Assembly: GCF_021556615.1 (NCBI RefSeq)
Contig: NZ_JAKGGD010000003.1
Coordinates: 372,001 to 436,000, forward strand
Length of the DNA stretch: 64,000 nucleotides
Direction: 5' to 3'
DNA from: Paracoccus salsus
Lineage (GTDB): Bacteria; Pseudomonadota; Alphaproteobacteria; Rhodobacterales; Rhodobacteraceae
Under the pieces are notes generated by a model. It worked only from the letters and a program-made list of their open reading frames with translations, did no database searches and was not told where the DNA came from. Below are positions 38,233 to 47,448 of this stretch, piece by piece. Made by a program: the position numbers and the translations under genes. Position 1 is the stretch's first letter, and the number at the start of each line of letters is the position of its first letter.

Positions 38233-38491
38233 GCGACGGAATATGCCGACCATGATCGGGTTTGAAAAGCGAAAAATCCTCACAATGCCGGCCACGCGCC
38301 GCGCGCCGTCCCCACGCGGCCCGACGCCGGGGCTGCCGCGATGGCCGGCACGCCGCAGCCCCGGCGTGCAGCACGCCGTCCCGGACAGGCAAATTCACGA
38401 AGTCGTCATGTTTTCTCTGGCCGCGACGACATTCTAGCGCCTATCATTTCATCACTGAAGCCAAACAAGAACAACACGACAAGGGGGTAAC

Positions 38492-38926
38492 ATGTCACGC
38501 AAGATCGTCGTCGGCTTCGACGGCAGCGAAGCGTCACGCCGCGCGCTGGACTTCGCGGTCGGCCGCGCCAAGGCGCAGGGGGACAGCATCATCATCGCGC
38601 ATGTGCTGGAATGGTCGCCATACAGCTTTCTGACGCCCGAAGAACTGGCCGAACGCCACAAACGGCGCAACGAGGAGCTTGAACGGGCCGAAAAGGCGAT
38701 CCTGCAACCGGTCGTCAAGCGGGTCGAGGACGCCGGAGTCCCGGTCACGACCGTTATCAAATACGGCCACATCGCCGAAACGATCTGCCAGATCGCCACG
38801 GACGAGGATGCCGCCCTGATCTTCATCGGGCGCATGGGCCATTCCGGCCTCGCCACGCGCATCTTCGGATCGGTGGCGGGCACTCTGGCGCAGGTCGCGC
38901 CTGTTCCGGTCACCATCGTTCCATGA
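38492..38926 (+). CDS. Universal stress protein, UspA family
   Basis: A 144-aa single-domain Usp. MSRKIVVGFDGSEASRRALDFA and the ATP-binding motif G-2x-G-9x-G-S (GRMGHSGLATRIFGS) show it to be of the nucleotide-binding type. A strong ribosome binding site (AAGGGGG) precedes the ATG. It is followed after 19 bp by a symporter gene, so it may sense or modulate that transporter, as suggested for other Usp-transporter pairs; the specific role is unknown. Confidence 0.93.
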   Translation: MSRKIVVGFDGSEASRRALDFAVGRAKAQGDSIIIAHVLEWSPYSFLTPEELAERHKRRNEELERAEKAILQPVVKRVEDAGVPVTTVIKYGHIAETICQIATDEDAALIFIGRMGHSGLATRIFGSVAGTLAQVAPVPVTIVP

Positions 38927-38945
38927 GCGCAGGGAATACAATCAC

Positions 38946-40478
38946 ATGAAAATCAAAGCATTTCTCACCGCTTTCCTTGCGGTCATGACCGCTTGGCCGG
39001 CGGCAGCCCAAAGCATCGCCGAACGCATCGACAGCGGCTTCGCGGCGGCGACCAGCCCGTTCGTGAACTTCATCTTCGCGAATTTCCCCGGCACCAACTT
39101 CTCGTGGATCGTTGTCTGGCTGGTCGTCGGCGCGTCGGTGTTCACGGTCTATTTCGGCTTCATCCAGTTCCGCGCCTTCGGCCATTCGCTGGCCCTGGTC
39201 AGCGGCAAGTACTCGGATCCCAACGATGCCGGCGAGGTCAGCCATTTCCAGGCCCTGGCCACCGCCCTGTCGGGCACCGTCGGACTGGGCAATATTGCCG
39301 GGGTGGCGGTTGCGGTCAGCATCGGCGGCGCCGGGGCGACCTTCTGGATGATCCTGGCCGGATTGCTGGGGATGGCGTCGAAATTCACCGAATGTACGCT
39401 CGCCGTCAAATACCGAAACGAATACGAAGACGGGACCGTCTCGGGCGGGCCGATGTATTACATGACCAAGGGCTTCGCCGAACGCGGTCTGCCTCTGGGT
39501 GGGTTCATGGCGATCGTGTTCTCGATCTTCTGCGTCCTCGGCTCTCTGGGCGGCGGCAACATGTTCCAGGCCAATCAGGCGGCCGCGCAGCTGCGTGACA
39601 CCATCGGCCTGCCGGTCTGGGTCACCGGGCTGACCCTGTCGATCATCGTCTTTGTCGTCATTGTCGGCGGCATCAAGTCGATCGCCCGTGTGACCGAAAA
39701 GGTCGTGCCGTTCATGGGGGTCGGCTATGTGCTGATCTCGCTGCTGATCCTGATCATGAACGCCGACATGATCGGCTGGGCGTTCGGCGAGATCTTCCGC
39801 GGCGCCTTCACCGATACCGGCATCGTCGGCGGCCTGCTGGGCGCGCTGATCCAGGGTTTCCGCCGGGCTGCGTTCTCGAACGAGGCCGGTGTCGGTTCTG
39901 CCGCGATCGCCCACTCGGCGGTGCGCACCAAAGAACCGATCACCGAAGGCTTCGTGTCGCTGCTGGAGCCGTTCATCGACACGGTGGTCATCTGCACCAT
40001 GACGGCGCTGGTCATCATCATCACCCAGCAATTGACGGTCGACCCGGTCACCGGGCTCTACGCCATCACCGAAGAGGGCCGCATCGCCATCGCCAGCGGC
40101 GCCACCGGCGGCGTGCCGATCACCTCGGGGGCCTTCGGCTCGGTGTTCAGCTGGGCGCCCTATGCCCTGTCCGTGGCGGTCGTTCTGTTCGCCTTCTCGA
40201 CCATGATCAGCTGGTCCTATTACGGGCTGAAGGCCTGGACCTACATGTTCGGCGAGGGCAAGACCAAGGAAATGGCCTTCAAGATCATGTTCTGCGTCTT
40301 CGTGTTCATCGGTTCGGTCGCCAGCCTCGGCGCCGTGATCGACTTCTCGGATGCGGCGATCTTTGCCATGGCGGTGGTCAACATCACGGCGCTGTATCTG
40401 CTGATGCCGATCGTCAAGCGTGAGTTGAACAGCTATCTGTCGCGCCTGAAGTCGGGCGAGATCCGCAAGTTCGAGTGA
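38946..40478 (+). CDS. Alanine/glycine:cation symporter (AGCS family)
   Basis: A 510-aa inner membrane sodium- or proton-coupled amino acid transporter. The AGCS signature GTVGLGNIAGVAVAVSIGG, KFTECTLAVKYRNE and the RAAFSNEAGVGSAAIAHSAV region are present, with about 11 helices. The first 21 residues (MKIKAFLTAFLAVMTAWPAAA) look like a signal peptide, which is seen in other proteobacterial members. It is probably co-transcribed with uspA, and a perfect terminator follows 22 bp downstream. Confidence 0.95.
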   Translation: MKIKAFLTAFLAVMTAWPAAAQSIAERIDSGFAAATSPFVNFIFANFPGTNFSWIVVWLVVGASVFTVYFGFIQFRAFGHSLALVSGKYSDPNDAGEVSHFQALATALSGTVGLGNIAGVAVAVSIGGAGATFWMILAGLLGMASKFTECTLAVKYRNEYEDGTVSGGPMYYMTKGFAERGLPLGGFMAIVFSIFCVLGSLGGGNMFQANQAAAQLRDTIGLPVWVTGLTLSIIVFVVIVGGIKSIARVTEKVVPFMGVGYVLISLLILIMNADMIGWAFGEIFRGAFTDTGIVGGLLGALIQGFRRAAFSNEAGVGSAAIAHSAVRTKEPITEGFVSLLEPFIDTVVICTMTALVIIITQQLTVDPVTGLYAITEEGRIAIASGATGGVPITSGAFGSVFSWAPYALSVAVVLFAFSTMISWSYYGLKAWTYMFGEGKTKEMAFKIMFCVFVFIGSVASLGAVIDFSDAAIFAMAVVNITALYLLMPIVKRELNSYLSRLKSGEIRKFE

Positions 40479-40500
40479 CCTCGAAGCGGACAACGCACGA

Positions 40501-40533
40501 GGGCGGGCGCAGCGATGCGCCCGCCCTTTTTTT
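40501..40533 (+). terminator. Rho-independent terminator after the AGCS symporter
   Basis: A perfect 10-bp stem (GGGCGGGCGC, 6-nt loop, GCGCCCGCCC) followed by seven T. It ends the uspA-symporter transcript and lies just before the convergent binding protein gene. Confidence 0.93.
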
Positions 40534-40545
40534 CATGTCCGCGCC

Positions 40546-42015
40546 CTAGTCGGTCCAGCGCACCCGGGTCAGGTCGTTCGCCTGGGTCGGCGCATTGGCC
40601 CACAGCCCTTCGATGCGCGCATCGGCAACGCCGGTCTTGGCAAGCTGGAACAGGTAGGCGTTGACGTGATCGTCGGCGATCATCTGCTGGGCCTGCCGAT
40701 AAAGGGCGCTGCGTTGCTCGGGGGCGACCGCCGATTTCAGCTGCTCCATCAACGCCACGAATTCCGGGCGGGCATAGTGGAAATAGTAATCCGGGCGGGC
40801 ATAGATATCGATGTCCAGCGGCTCGGTATGGCTGACGATGGTCAGGTCGAAATCACCGCCCTTGAACACCGTCTCCAGCCATTGCGCCCATTCCATGTTG
40901 GTGATCTCGGTCTCGATCCCGACCGCGCGCAGCTGCGCCGCGATGATCTCTCCGCCGCGCCGCGCATAGGATGGAGGCGGCAGCGCCAGACGCAGCCTGA
41001 CCGGTCCCAGCCCGGCCTCTGACAGCAGATCCCGCGCCAGGGCCGGATCATGGGCCGATGCCGCGGTCAGATCGACATGGTCGGGGTGATGCGGCGCAAA
41101 ATGGCTGCCGATCGGCGTGCCATAGCCGAACATCGCGCCCTCGATGATGTCCTGCCGGTTGATGGCGTGGGCAATCGCCTGCCGCAGCTTCGGATTGTCC
41201 AGCGGGGGCCGGCTGTTGTTCATCGCCAGAATGGTTTCGCCTTCGGTGGTGCCGACGATCACCTTGAAGCGGGGATCGGCCTCAAGCTGGGGCAGTGTCT
41301 CGGGCGCGGGGAAGTTCGGGAACGCATCCACGTCGCCGGCCATCAACGCGGCAAAGGCCGCGGTCGGGTCGCTGATGAAGCGGAAGGTCGCGGTCGCCAG
41401 CGCCGGCTGGTCGCCCCAATAGCCGTCAAAGGCGGACAGCACCACCCGATCCCCCTGCACCCATTGCTCGAAGCGGAACGGACCGGTGCCGACAGGCCTG
41501 GTGGCCAATTCGGCGGCGCTGGCCTGATCGACCATCACCGCGTCGCCCCAGGCCATCTTGAAGGGGAAGTTGCCGTCCGGCGCGTCAAGCGTGACACGGA
41601 CCGTAAGCGGGTCGGTGGCCTCGACGGTCTCGATCCCCGCGAACAGCACCTTCTGGGCGTTGGTCGAATCCTCGGCCCGCGCGCGGTCGAGGCTGAAGAC
41701 CACGTCATCGGCATCGAAGACGCTGCCGTCGTGGAAGGTCACGCCGTCCTGCAGATGGAAGACATAGACCTTGCCGTTTTCTTCCACATCCCAGCGTTCG
41801 GCCAGCGCGGGCAGGATGCTGCCATCGGGGCCGAACCGGGTCAGCCCCTCGAACAGATTGGCATAGACCACCTCGTCGGTGGCCGCCGCCGCCCCGCCGG
41901 TCGGGTCCAGGTTCGGCGGCTCCAGCACCATGCCGATGGTCATCGCGTCCTGCGCCGCGGCAGCGCCGGCCATCAACGCCACCGCCGCCACGGATGATTT
42001 CAGAATGTCCAGCAT
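40546..42015 (-). CDS. Solitary peptide-type ABC transporter binding protein
   Basis: A 489-aa family 5 extracellular binding protein with a signal peptide (likely cut AAA-QD at about residue 22). The LPALAERWDVEENGKVYVFHLQ and FHDGSVFDADDVVFSLDRA motifs are typical. No permease or ATPase gene is adjacent, so it may work with a transporter encoded elsewhere or with the importer at 14814-20156; that is not testable here. The start at 42015 is chosen because it begins the signal peptide. It lies 63 bp downstream of the pcs gene on the same strand. Confidence 0.9.
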   Translation of the reverse strand: MLDILKSSVAAVALMAGAAAAQDAMTIGMVLEPPNLDPTGGAAAATDEVVYANLFEGLTRFGPDGSILPALAERWDVEENGKVYVFHLQDGVTFHDGSVFDADDVVFSLDRARAEDSTNAQKVLFAGIETVEATDPLTVRVTLDAPDGNFPFKMAWGDAVMVDQASAAELATRPVGTGPFRFEQWVQGDRVVLSAFDGYWGDQPALATATFRFISDPTAAFAALMAGDVDAFPNFPAPETLPQLEADPRFKVIVGTTEGETILAMNNSRPPLDNPKLRQAIAHAINRQDIIEGAMFGYGTPIGSHFAPHHPDHVDLTAASAHDPALARDLLSEAGLGPVRLRLALPPPSYARRGGEIIAAQLRAVGIETEITNMEWAQWLETVFKGGDFDLTIVSHTEPLDIDIYARPDYYFHYARPEFVALMEQLKSAVAPEQRSALYRQAQQMIADDHVNAYLFQLAKTGVADARIEGLWANAPTQANDLTRVRWTD

Positions 42016-42078
42016 ACGCCGCCCCCCCGATCCCTGATGCGGCCGGATCATCGGACGGATTGCCCGGTCAGGCAAGCA

Positions 42079-42771
42079 TCAGCCGCGCCTTGGCCAGAAT
42101 TGCTGCACCGGCCCCGCCAGCAGCAGCCACAGCGAGGTCAAGACCAGCCCCCAGATCGCCCAGCTTGACGGATGGAAATCGACCCAGGCCGCGCGCCCCG
42201 CGAACACCACCCACAGCACCGCGACAGGCAGCGAGATCGCCCGCCAGCGCTCGGTCCGAACCGGGTGGATGAACTTGATGTTGGTGAACATCGCCACGGT
42301 CAGCGCGACCACGATCAGCAGGATCACGACCCAGTGCGGCCTGGTGGCGAACAGCACCAGCACCACCATGTTCCAGCAGCCCGGAAAGCCCGCGAAGGAA
42401 TTGTCGGTGGTCTTCATCCGCGTATCGGCGAAATAGATGACGCTGCCATAGACGATCACGATGATCGCGAACCAGCCGGTCCAGCCCGACAGCAGACTCG
42501 ACTGGAACAGCGCGAAGGCCGGGATGAACACATAGGTCAGATAGTCGATGATCAGGTCCATCAGCACGCCATCATAGATGGGCCAGTTCGTCTTGACATG
42601 GTATCGACGCGCCAGCGGGCCGTCGATGCCGTCCACGACGAAGGCGACGACCAGCCACAGGAACATCAGCGCCCAGTCGGACTGAACCGCCGCCAGCATC
42701 GCCAGCATGGCCAGGACCGCCCCGGAGGCGGTCAGCAGATGGACGGACAGGGCCTTGTGACGCAGTTGCAT
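42079..42771 (-). CDS. pcs: Phosphatidylcholine synthase
   Basis: A 230-aa CDP-alcohol phosphatidyltransferase that makes phosphatidylcholine directly from CDP-diacylglycerol and choline in the inner membrane. About seven to eight helices; the family motif (DG-x2-AR ... G-x3-D-x3-D) is seen as DGPLARR followed by DGVLMDLIID. The LRHKALSVHLLTASGA N-terminus and SFAGFPGCWNMVV are particular to Pcs. This enzyme is common in Rhodobacterales and other host- or plant-associated alphaproteobacteria. Confidence 0.93.
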   Translation of the reverse strand: MQLRHKALSVHLLTASGAVLAMLAMLAAVQSDWALMFLWLVVAFVVDGIDGPLARRYHVKTNWPIYDGVLMDLIIDYLTYVFIPAFALFQSSLLSGWTGWFAIIVIVYGSVIYFADTRMKTTDNSFAGFPGCWNMVVLVLFATRPHWVVILLIVVALTVAMFTNIKFIHPVRTERWRAISLPVAVLWVVFAGRAAWVDFHPSSWAIWGLVLTSLWLLLAGPVQQFWPRRG

Positions 42772-42819
42772 CCGCTCGTTCTTTCAGTTTGATGACGGTC
42801 GCGCAACCGCCTCGGCCGC

Positions 42820-43560
42820 CTAGCGCAGGATCGGCGGCCGCTTGGGGCGTGCAGGCGGCGCGATGGCTTCGGGCGCGCTCAGATCGAACCGCAACGCGCC
42901 CGGCGGGGGCGTCGTCTCGGAAAAGCTGATATCGACGCCACCGGGCTGCGCGGGCAGGAACGCCAGCGCCTCGGCCAGCGCCTTGGCCAGCGCCGGCTGG
43001 CGCGCCGCCTCGGCCCCCGCGATCAGCAGCAGATGCGAGGACGGGCCGCCCTCGCCGGCGACCCCGGCCAGCGCCGCGCCCGCCATCAGCCCGCGCATGT
43101 CCGCAAGCCGCGCGGCCAGCGGTTCGGCCAGCGCCTCGACCGTCGCGCGCGCGGGGGCGGTCAGGCGCAGCCGGGCCTCGGCCGCTTCGGGGGCAGAGGA
43201 CAGCGCGCCCGACAGCCAGTCCAGCATCGCGGCATCCAGCAGCATCTCGGACGGGTGGCCCGGGTTGACCAGCAGCCCCGCCCCCTCGGCGCGCAGCAGC
43301 CCGGCCAGAACACGCCCCGGCAGGGCCGCATAGGCCACCGGCGCGGCAAGGAAATCGGCCAGCCGATCCTCGGAATCGCAGGCCAGCGCGACCGCGCCCG
43401 ACTCAAGCGGGAACATCCGCAGGCTGATCCGGTCGCCCGTCGGCTCGGCGCTCAGCGCGACCGACAATTCGGTATCGGCCAGCCGCGACAGCATGCGCGC
43501 CCGCGCGGGCGCGTCGGCGGCGTGGAACGGCGTGGCGGCAAGGTCATCAAGCGCGGTCAT
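42820..43560 (-). CDS. SseB-like protein
   Basis: A 246-aa, alanine- and leucine-rich cytoplasmic protein. The N-terminal half (residues about 20-125: RLADTELSVALSAEP, FPLESGAVALACDSEDRLADF, YAALPGRVLAGLLRAEGAGLLVNPG) follows the SseB N-terminal domain found widely in this order, and the C-terminal half resembles its partner domain. The function of SseB proteins is not clear. No close operon partner; it diverges from the serine hydrolase gene. Confidence 0.7.
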   Translation of the reverse strand: MTALDDLAATPFHAADAPARARMLSRLADTELSVALSAEPTGDRISLRMFPLESGAVALACDSEDRLADFLAAPVAYAALPGRVLAGLLRAEGAGLLVNPGHPSEMLLDAAMLDWLSGALSSAPEAAEARLRLTAPARATVEALAEPLAARLADMRGLMAGAALAGVAGEGGPSSHLLLIAGAEAARQPALAKALAEALAFLPAQPGGVDISFSETTPPPGALRFDLSAPEAIAPPARPKRPPILR

Positions 43561-43672
43561 CTGGTCTTTTCCCGGCAGGCTTTATCCATCGCCCTACCCG
43601 GCACGTGCGCGGCCGGCAAGCCCGTCCTGACGCAGCCGTGATTTCGGTCCGGCACAGCCGGCGCCCATATTC

Positions 43673-44689
43673 ATGGCCATGAAACGCCGTTCCCTGCTGA
43701 TCTGCGCCGCCTCGGCGCCGCTTCTGGCCGCACCCGGGCTGGCGCGCGCCAGCCTCGCGCCGATCCTGGCCGAGGCCCGGTCGCTGGACCCGCTGCGTGC
43801 CCTGACCGTGTGGCGCGCAGGTCCCGGCGGGGGCACCGAGATCGCCGCCCAGGGTTACGGCGGCTTCACCCCGGACAGCCCGACCAACATCAAGTCGGCG
43901 TCCAAGACGATCGTCTCGGCGCTGGCCGGGATCGCCATCGACAGGGGCCATCTCGACGGCCCGAATCAGCCCATCGCACCGCTGCTGCAAGCAGACCTGC
44001 CGGACGATCCCGATCCGCGGCTTTCACGGATCACCCTCGGCCAGCTTCTGTCGATGCAGGCGGGGCTGGAACGGCAGTCGGGCCGGAACTATGGCCGCTG
44101 GGTCAGCAACCCGAACTGGGTCCGCGCCGCGCTGGCCGCACCCTTCACGCAGGACCCCGGCGGGCGGATGCAGTATTCCACCGCCTCGTCGCACCTGCTC
44201 TCGGCGATCCTGACGCGGGTCACCGGCCGGTCCATGCTGGATCTGGCGCGCGACTGGCTGGGCGCGATCCCGGGGTTCCGGATCACCGGCTGGGAACGCG
44301 ACCCGCAGGGCATCTATCTGGGTGGCAACCAGATGGCGATGAGCACGCGCTCTCTGCTGGCCTTCGGCGCGACGTATGCCCGGGGCGGACGGGCCGACGG
44401 GCGGCAGGTGGTGCCGGAACGCTGGATCGCGGAAAGCTGGCGCCCCCGAACCGAGTCGATCTTCAGCGGGCAGGGCTACGGCTATGGCTGGTTCATCGGA
44501 CGCATGGCGGGGCGCGACCTGCGCTATGGCTGGGGCTATGGCGGGCAGATGATCTATGTATTCCCGGCCACCCGCCGCAGCCCCGCCCTTGCGATCGCCA
44601 TCACCTCTGACGCCGACCGGCCCTCGGCGCGCACCGGCTATCGCGATGCCCTGCACAGCCTCGCCCGCAGCATCGTCGAGGCCGCCTGA
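43673..44689 (+). CDS. Secreted class C beta-lactamase-like serine hydrolase
   Basis: A 338-aa protein with an N-terminal signal (KRRSLLICAASAPLLAAPGLARA, twin-Arg pair without a full Tat motif). The serine hydrolase motif SxxK is KSASK (Ser75 to Lys78), and QYSTASSHLL fits the Tyr-x-Ser/Asn motif, as in the class C beta-lactamase/esterase/peptidase superfamily; GYGYGWFIG and GWGYGGQMIYVFP are the third motif region. Whether it hydrolyses beta-lactams, esters or peptides cannot be told. The start could also be two codons later (MKRRS). Confidence 0.85.
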   Translation: MAMKRRSLLICAASAPLLAAPGLARASLAPILAEARSLDPLRALTVWRAGPGGGTEIAAQGYGGFTPDSPTNIKSASKTIVSALAGIAIDRGHLDGPNQPIAPLLQADLPDDPDPRLSRITLGQLLSMQAGLERQSGRNYGRWVSNPNWVRAALAAPFTQDPGGRMQYSTASSHLLSAILTRVTGRSMLDLARDWLGAIPGFRITGWERDPQGIYLGGNQMAMSTRSLLAFGATYARGGRADGRQVVPERWIAESWRPRTESIFSGQGYGYGWFIGRMAGRDLRYGWGYGGQMIYVFPATRRSPALAIAITSDADRPSARTGYRDALHSLARSIVEAA

Positions 44690-44727
44690 ACGGCAGGCCG
44701 CCTGTTTCAGCCCTGGCCCCTCTGCGA

Positions 44728-45177
44728 TCAGTCGATGAGATCGCCGGCCTGGAAATTCCCCAGACTGCCCAGCAATTGCCGGATGAAGGATATCTCGGTG
44801 ATGCTGCCCTCGGTCACGCGGCGCGACAGCACCACGACCCGGCCACGCTCAAGCCCGAAACGCTCGATATTGGTGACGGTCCCCTCGGGCCCGAACGAGA
44901 CCGCGACAACCTCGCGGCTGATCTCCTCGGGCCGCCTCGGGCCGTAATGCCGCCAGCGCGATCCCACATAATACCAGCCCGACCCGGTCAGCAGGCCCTG
45001 CGCCGAGGGGCGTCCGACCAGACCCTGCAACTCGGCCATGCCGGTCTGGCCGACGACAACCTGCGCCAGGTCCTCGTCGGGCGGCACGAAGCCGTGATTT
45101 CGATAGACCGGGGCGCAGGCGGACAGGCCAACGATGGCCACGAAAGCCAGGATCAGCAGGTTCCTGATGGCAGCCAT
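44728..45177 (-). CDS. bamE: Outer membrane assembly lipoprotein BamE
   Basis: A 149-aa SmpA/OmlA family lipoprotein, a part of the BAM complex in the outer membrane. A hydrophobic signal ends in the lipobox LSAC (Cys at about residue 20), followed by NHGFVPPDEDLAQVVVGQTG and LLGSGWYYVGS-like GSGWYYVGSRWRHYG, typical of alphaproteobacterial BamE. The start at 45177 has GAAGGA upstream. It diverges from yceD, as in many members of this order. Confidence 0.92.
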   Translation of the reverse strand: MAAIRNLLILAFVAIVGLSACAPVYRNHGFVPPDEDLAQVVVGQTGMAELQGLVGRPSAQGLLTGSGWYYVGSRWRHYGPRRPEEISREVVAVSFGPEGTVTNIERFGLERGRVVVLSRRVTEGSITEISFIRQLLGSLGNFQAGDLID

Positions 45178-45325
45178 GTAAGCAATTCCTTCGCTCGGAC
45201 GGTTGACGCGGCCCGACCGGCTTAGCAAACTCGGCGACGGCGCTCAAGAATATCCATCCGCGGCTGGGACTTGTGCACCCCGTCAGGCCGCAAACACCCT
45301 TCACACCTGTGCCAGAGGCCCCGCC

Positions 45326-45862
45326 ATGACCGCCCCGTCCTCGTCCACGCAGCGCCTGCGGGTGGCGCATCTGAACCCGCGCCACGCCAATCCCTTCGCG
45401 CTGGAGCCCGATGCCGACACCAGGAGGGCCATCGCCGCAGAGCTGGGGATCAGCGAATTGCCCCGGCTCGGCTTTCACGGCGAGTTGCGGGCCAAGGGCG
45501 GCGACGCATGGGTGCTGACCGGCCGGCTGACCGCGCGGGTCGTGCAGCCCTGCGTGGTGACGCTGAAACCCGTCAGGACCAACCTGGTCGAGGATGTGCG
45601 GCGCGAATATTCGCCCCATGTCCACGATCCCGAGGCCGAAGAGGTCGAAATGCCCGACGAGACGCTGGAACCGCTTGGCCAGTTCATCGACCTGTCGGCG
45701 GTGATGATCGAGGCGCTGTCGCTGGCCCTGCCCGACTACCCGCGCGCCGCCGGTGCGGAACGGGAAGGCGACCTGATCGAGGACGACGCGCCCGACACAA
45801 GGCGCCCGTTCGAGGGGCTGGACAGGCTGCTTGGCGGCGGCGGGCGCGACGGCGCGGAATGA
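45326..45862 (+). CDS. yceD: YceD (DUF177) family protein
   Basis: A 178-aa DUF177 protein found in front of rpmF in most proteobacteria; in plants and bacteria it is linked to 23S rRNA accumulation. Conserved [38 protein letters not shown] with the motif Cys, and [25 protein letters not shown] text are present. The chosen start at 45326 has AGAGG upstream; the open frame begins at 45203 but the extension is not conserved in pattern. Confidence 0.9.
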   Translation: MTAPSSSTQRLRVAHLNPRHANPFALEPDADTRRAIAAELGISELPRLGFHGELRAKGGDAWVLTGRLTARVVQPCVVTLKPVRTNLVEDVRREYSPHVHDPEAEEVEMPDETLEPLGQFIDLSAVMIEALSLALPDYPRAAGAEREGDLIEDDAPDTRRPFEGLDRLLGGGGRDGAE

Positions 45863-46106
45863 CCCCGCCGAGGCGGGCCGGCGTTGCAGCCTTGCCACAG
45901 GCGGCGCCCCGGGCGCCCCACGACCCGCCCCGATCGTCATCGGCGCTGGTGCAGGACACGCGCTTTGGCGCATTTTTGGGGAACATGCCGCGCCGCAGGG
46001 GCTTGCGGGCGGGACTTTCATCGCGTATCTGCGCGGTTCATTTGCGAATGCAAGACACACGGTGCCAAGGCGTCCAGACGCCGCACCCCCTAACCGAGGT
46101 TGTGAC

Positions 46107-46313
46107 ATGGCTGTCCCTCAGAACCGCGTAACCCGCTCCAAGCGCAACATGCGCCGCGCGCATGACGCCCTGGTGGCCGGGAATCCGAACGAGTGCTCGA
46201 ACTGCGGCGAGCTGAAGCGCCCGCATCACGTCTGTCCGTCCTGTGGGCATTACGCCGACCGGGAAGTGGTTGCGATGGCGCCCGAGACCGACCTGGACGA
46301 CGACGCGGCCTGA
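46107..46313 (+). CDS. rpmF: 50S ribosomal protein L32
   Basis: A 68-aa ribosomal protein. The N-terminal [20 protein letters not shown] is the family hallmark and the zinc ribbon is complete: Cys30, Cys33, Cys43 and Cys46 (CSNCG and CPSCG). A GAGG ribosome binding site lies 8 bp before the ATG. It opens the rpmF-plsX-fabH operon; the 244 bp between yceD and rpmF show no gene. Confidence 0.97.
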   Translation: MAVPQNRVTRSKRNMRRAHDALVAGNPNECSNCGELKRPHHVCPSCGHYADREVVAMAPETDLDDDAA

Positions 46314-46335
46314 TCCGGGCCCGCAGCGCGACCAG

Positions 46336-47448
46336 ATGACCGTCGATTCCTCGACCAGCCCCGCGCCGCGCGCCCCGGAAGACCGGGGCAGCGTGGTGAT
46401 TTCGGTTGACGCGATGGGCGGCGACCGGGGTCCTGCCGTCGTGGTCGCGGGCATGGCCGAAAGCGCCGGCAAGAATCCCGACATCCGTTTCATCGTGCAT
46501 GGCGACGAGACCGAGCTTCGCCGCCTGATCGCGCGTCGGCGCGACCTGTCCGAGCGCTGCGACATCCGCCACGCGCCGGGTGTCGTGACGATGGGCGACA
46601 AGCCCAGCCAGATCGTGCGCAAGGGCAGCGACACCTCGATGTGGGCGGCGATCGAATCGGTCAAGACCGGCGAGGCCGAGGCGGCGGTCAGCTGCGGCAA
46701 TACCGGCGCGCTGATGGCGCTGTCGATGCTGCGCCTGCGCAAGCTGCCGGGCGTCGATCGTCCCGCCATCGCCTGCCTGTGGCCGTCCAAGAATCCGCAG
46801 GGCTTCAACATCATGCTGGATGTCGGCGCCGATATCCGCGCCGATGCGCCCGATCTGCTGCAATACGCGATGATGGGCGCATCCTACGCCCGCAACGGCC
46901 TTGGCGTCGCCCGGCCGCGCGTCGGGCTGCTGAATGTCGGCACCGAGGAACACAAGGGCCGGGCCGAGCTGAGGCAGGCCCATGACATGATCACCGCGCA
47001 GGCCGATCGCGGCGATTTCGACTATGTCGGCTTCGTCGAGGGTGGTGATCTGCCTTCCGCGCGGGTCGATGTGATCGTGACCGACGGATTTACCGGAAAT
47101 GTGGCCTTGAAGACCGGCGAAGGGACGGCCAAGCTGGTCGGCGAATTCATGAAAGCCGCATTTGCCAATTCGATCATGTCCAAATTTGCCGCGCTTCTTG
47201 CCATGACCTCGTTGAAACGCCTGCAAAAGCGCATCGACCCGCGCCGCGTGAATGGCGGCATCTTCCTGGGTCTCAACGGAACCGTCATCAAGTCGCACGG
47301 TTCGGCCGATGCGACCGGCGTGTCGGCCGCGATCAAGCTGGCCTTCACGCTGGCCAAGTCCGGCTTCCAGGAGCGGCTGGCGGCGCGTGTGGCGCAGGGC
47401 GCGGCGGCCTCGGCCAGCGCATCCGCCAAGACGGAGCCCGCATCGTGA
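46336..47448 (+). CDS. plsX: Phosphate acyltransferase PlsX
   Basis: A 370-aa enzyme that converts acyl-ACP to acyl-phosphate for phospholipid synthesis. VISVDAMGGDRGPAVVVAG and SCGNTGALMALSMLRLRKLPG near residues 100-130, plus LLNVGTEEHKG and VIVTDGFTGNVALKTGEG, identify it. The start at 46336 gives the usual length; an in-frame Met upstream overlaps rpmF. Its stop overlaps fabH (GTGA). Confidence 0.97.
   Translation: MTVDSSTSPAPRAPEDRGSVVISVDAMGGDRGPAVVVAGMAESAGKNPDIRFIVHGDETELRRLIARRRDLSERCDIRHAPGVVTMGDKPSQIVRKGSDTSMWAAIESVKTGEAEAAVSCGNTGALMALSMLRLRKLPGVDRPAIACLWPSKNPQGFNIMLDVGADIRADAPDLLQYAMMGASYARNGLGVARPRVGLLNVGTEEHKGRAELRQAHDMITAQADRGDFDYVGFVEGGDLPSARVDVIVTDGFTGNVALKTGEGTAKLVGEFMKAAFANSIMSKFAALLAMTSLKRLQKRIDPRRVNGGIFLGLNGTVIKSHGSADATGVSAAIKLAFTLAKSGFQERLAARVAQGAAASASASAKTEPAS

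Larger units (their letters stand above)
38059..38491. other. 433-bp region between divergent leuA and uspA
   Basis: The region holds the leuA leader on its left half (38064-38232 or so) and the upstream region of uspA on the right. Beyond the leader peptide and its RNA structures I find no supported gene; a 108-codon open frame on the minus strand (38072-38398) overlaps the leader in another phase and looks like a chance reading. Confidence 0.6.

Noticed and set aside
38072..38398. 108-codon minus-strand frame upstream of leuA
   Set aside because: It overlaps the Leu leader in another phase, has an Arg/Ala-rich random-like composition and runs into the leuA start region.
45203..45325. Extended N-terminus of YceD
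   Set aside because: The extension overlaps the bamE-yceD promoter region and does not look like family sequence; the ATG at 45326 has a ribosome binding site.
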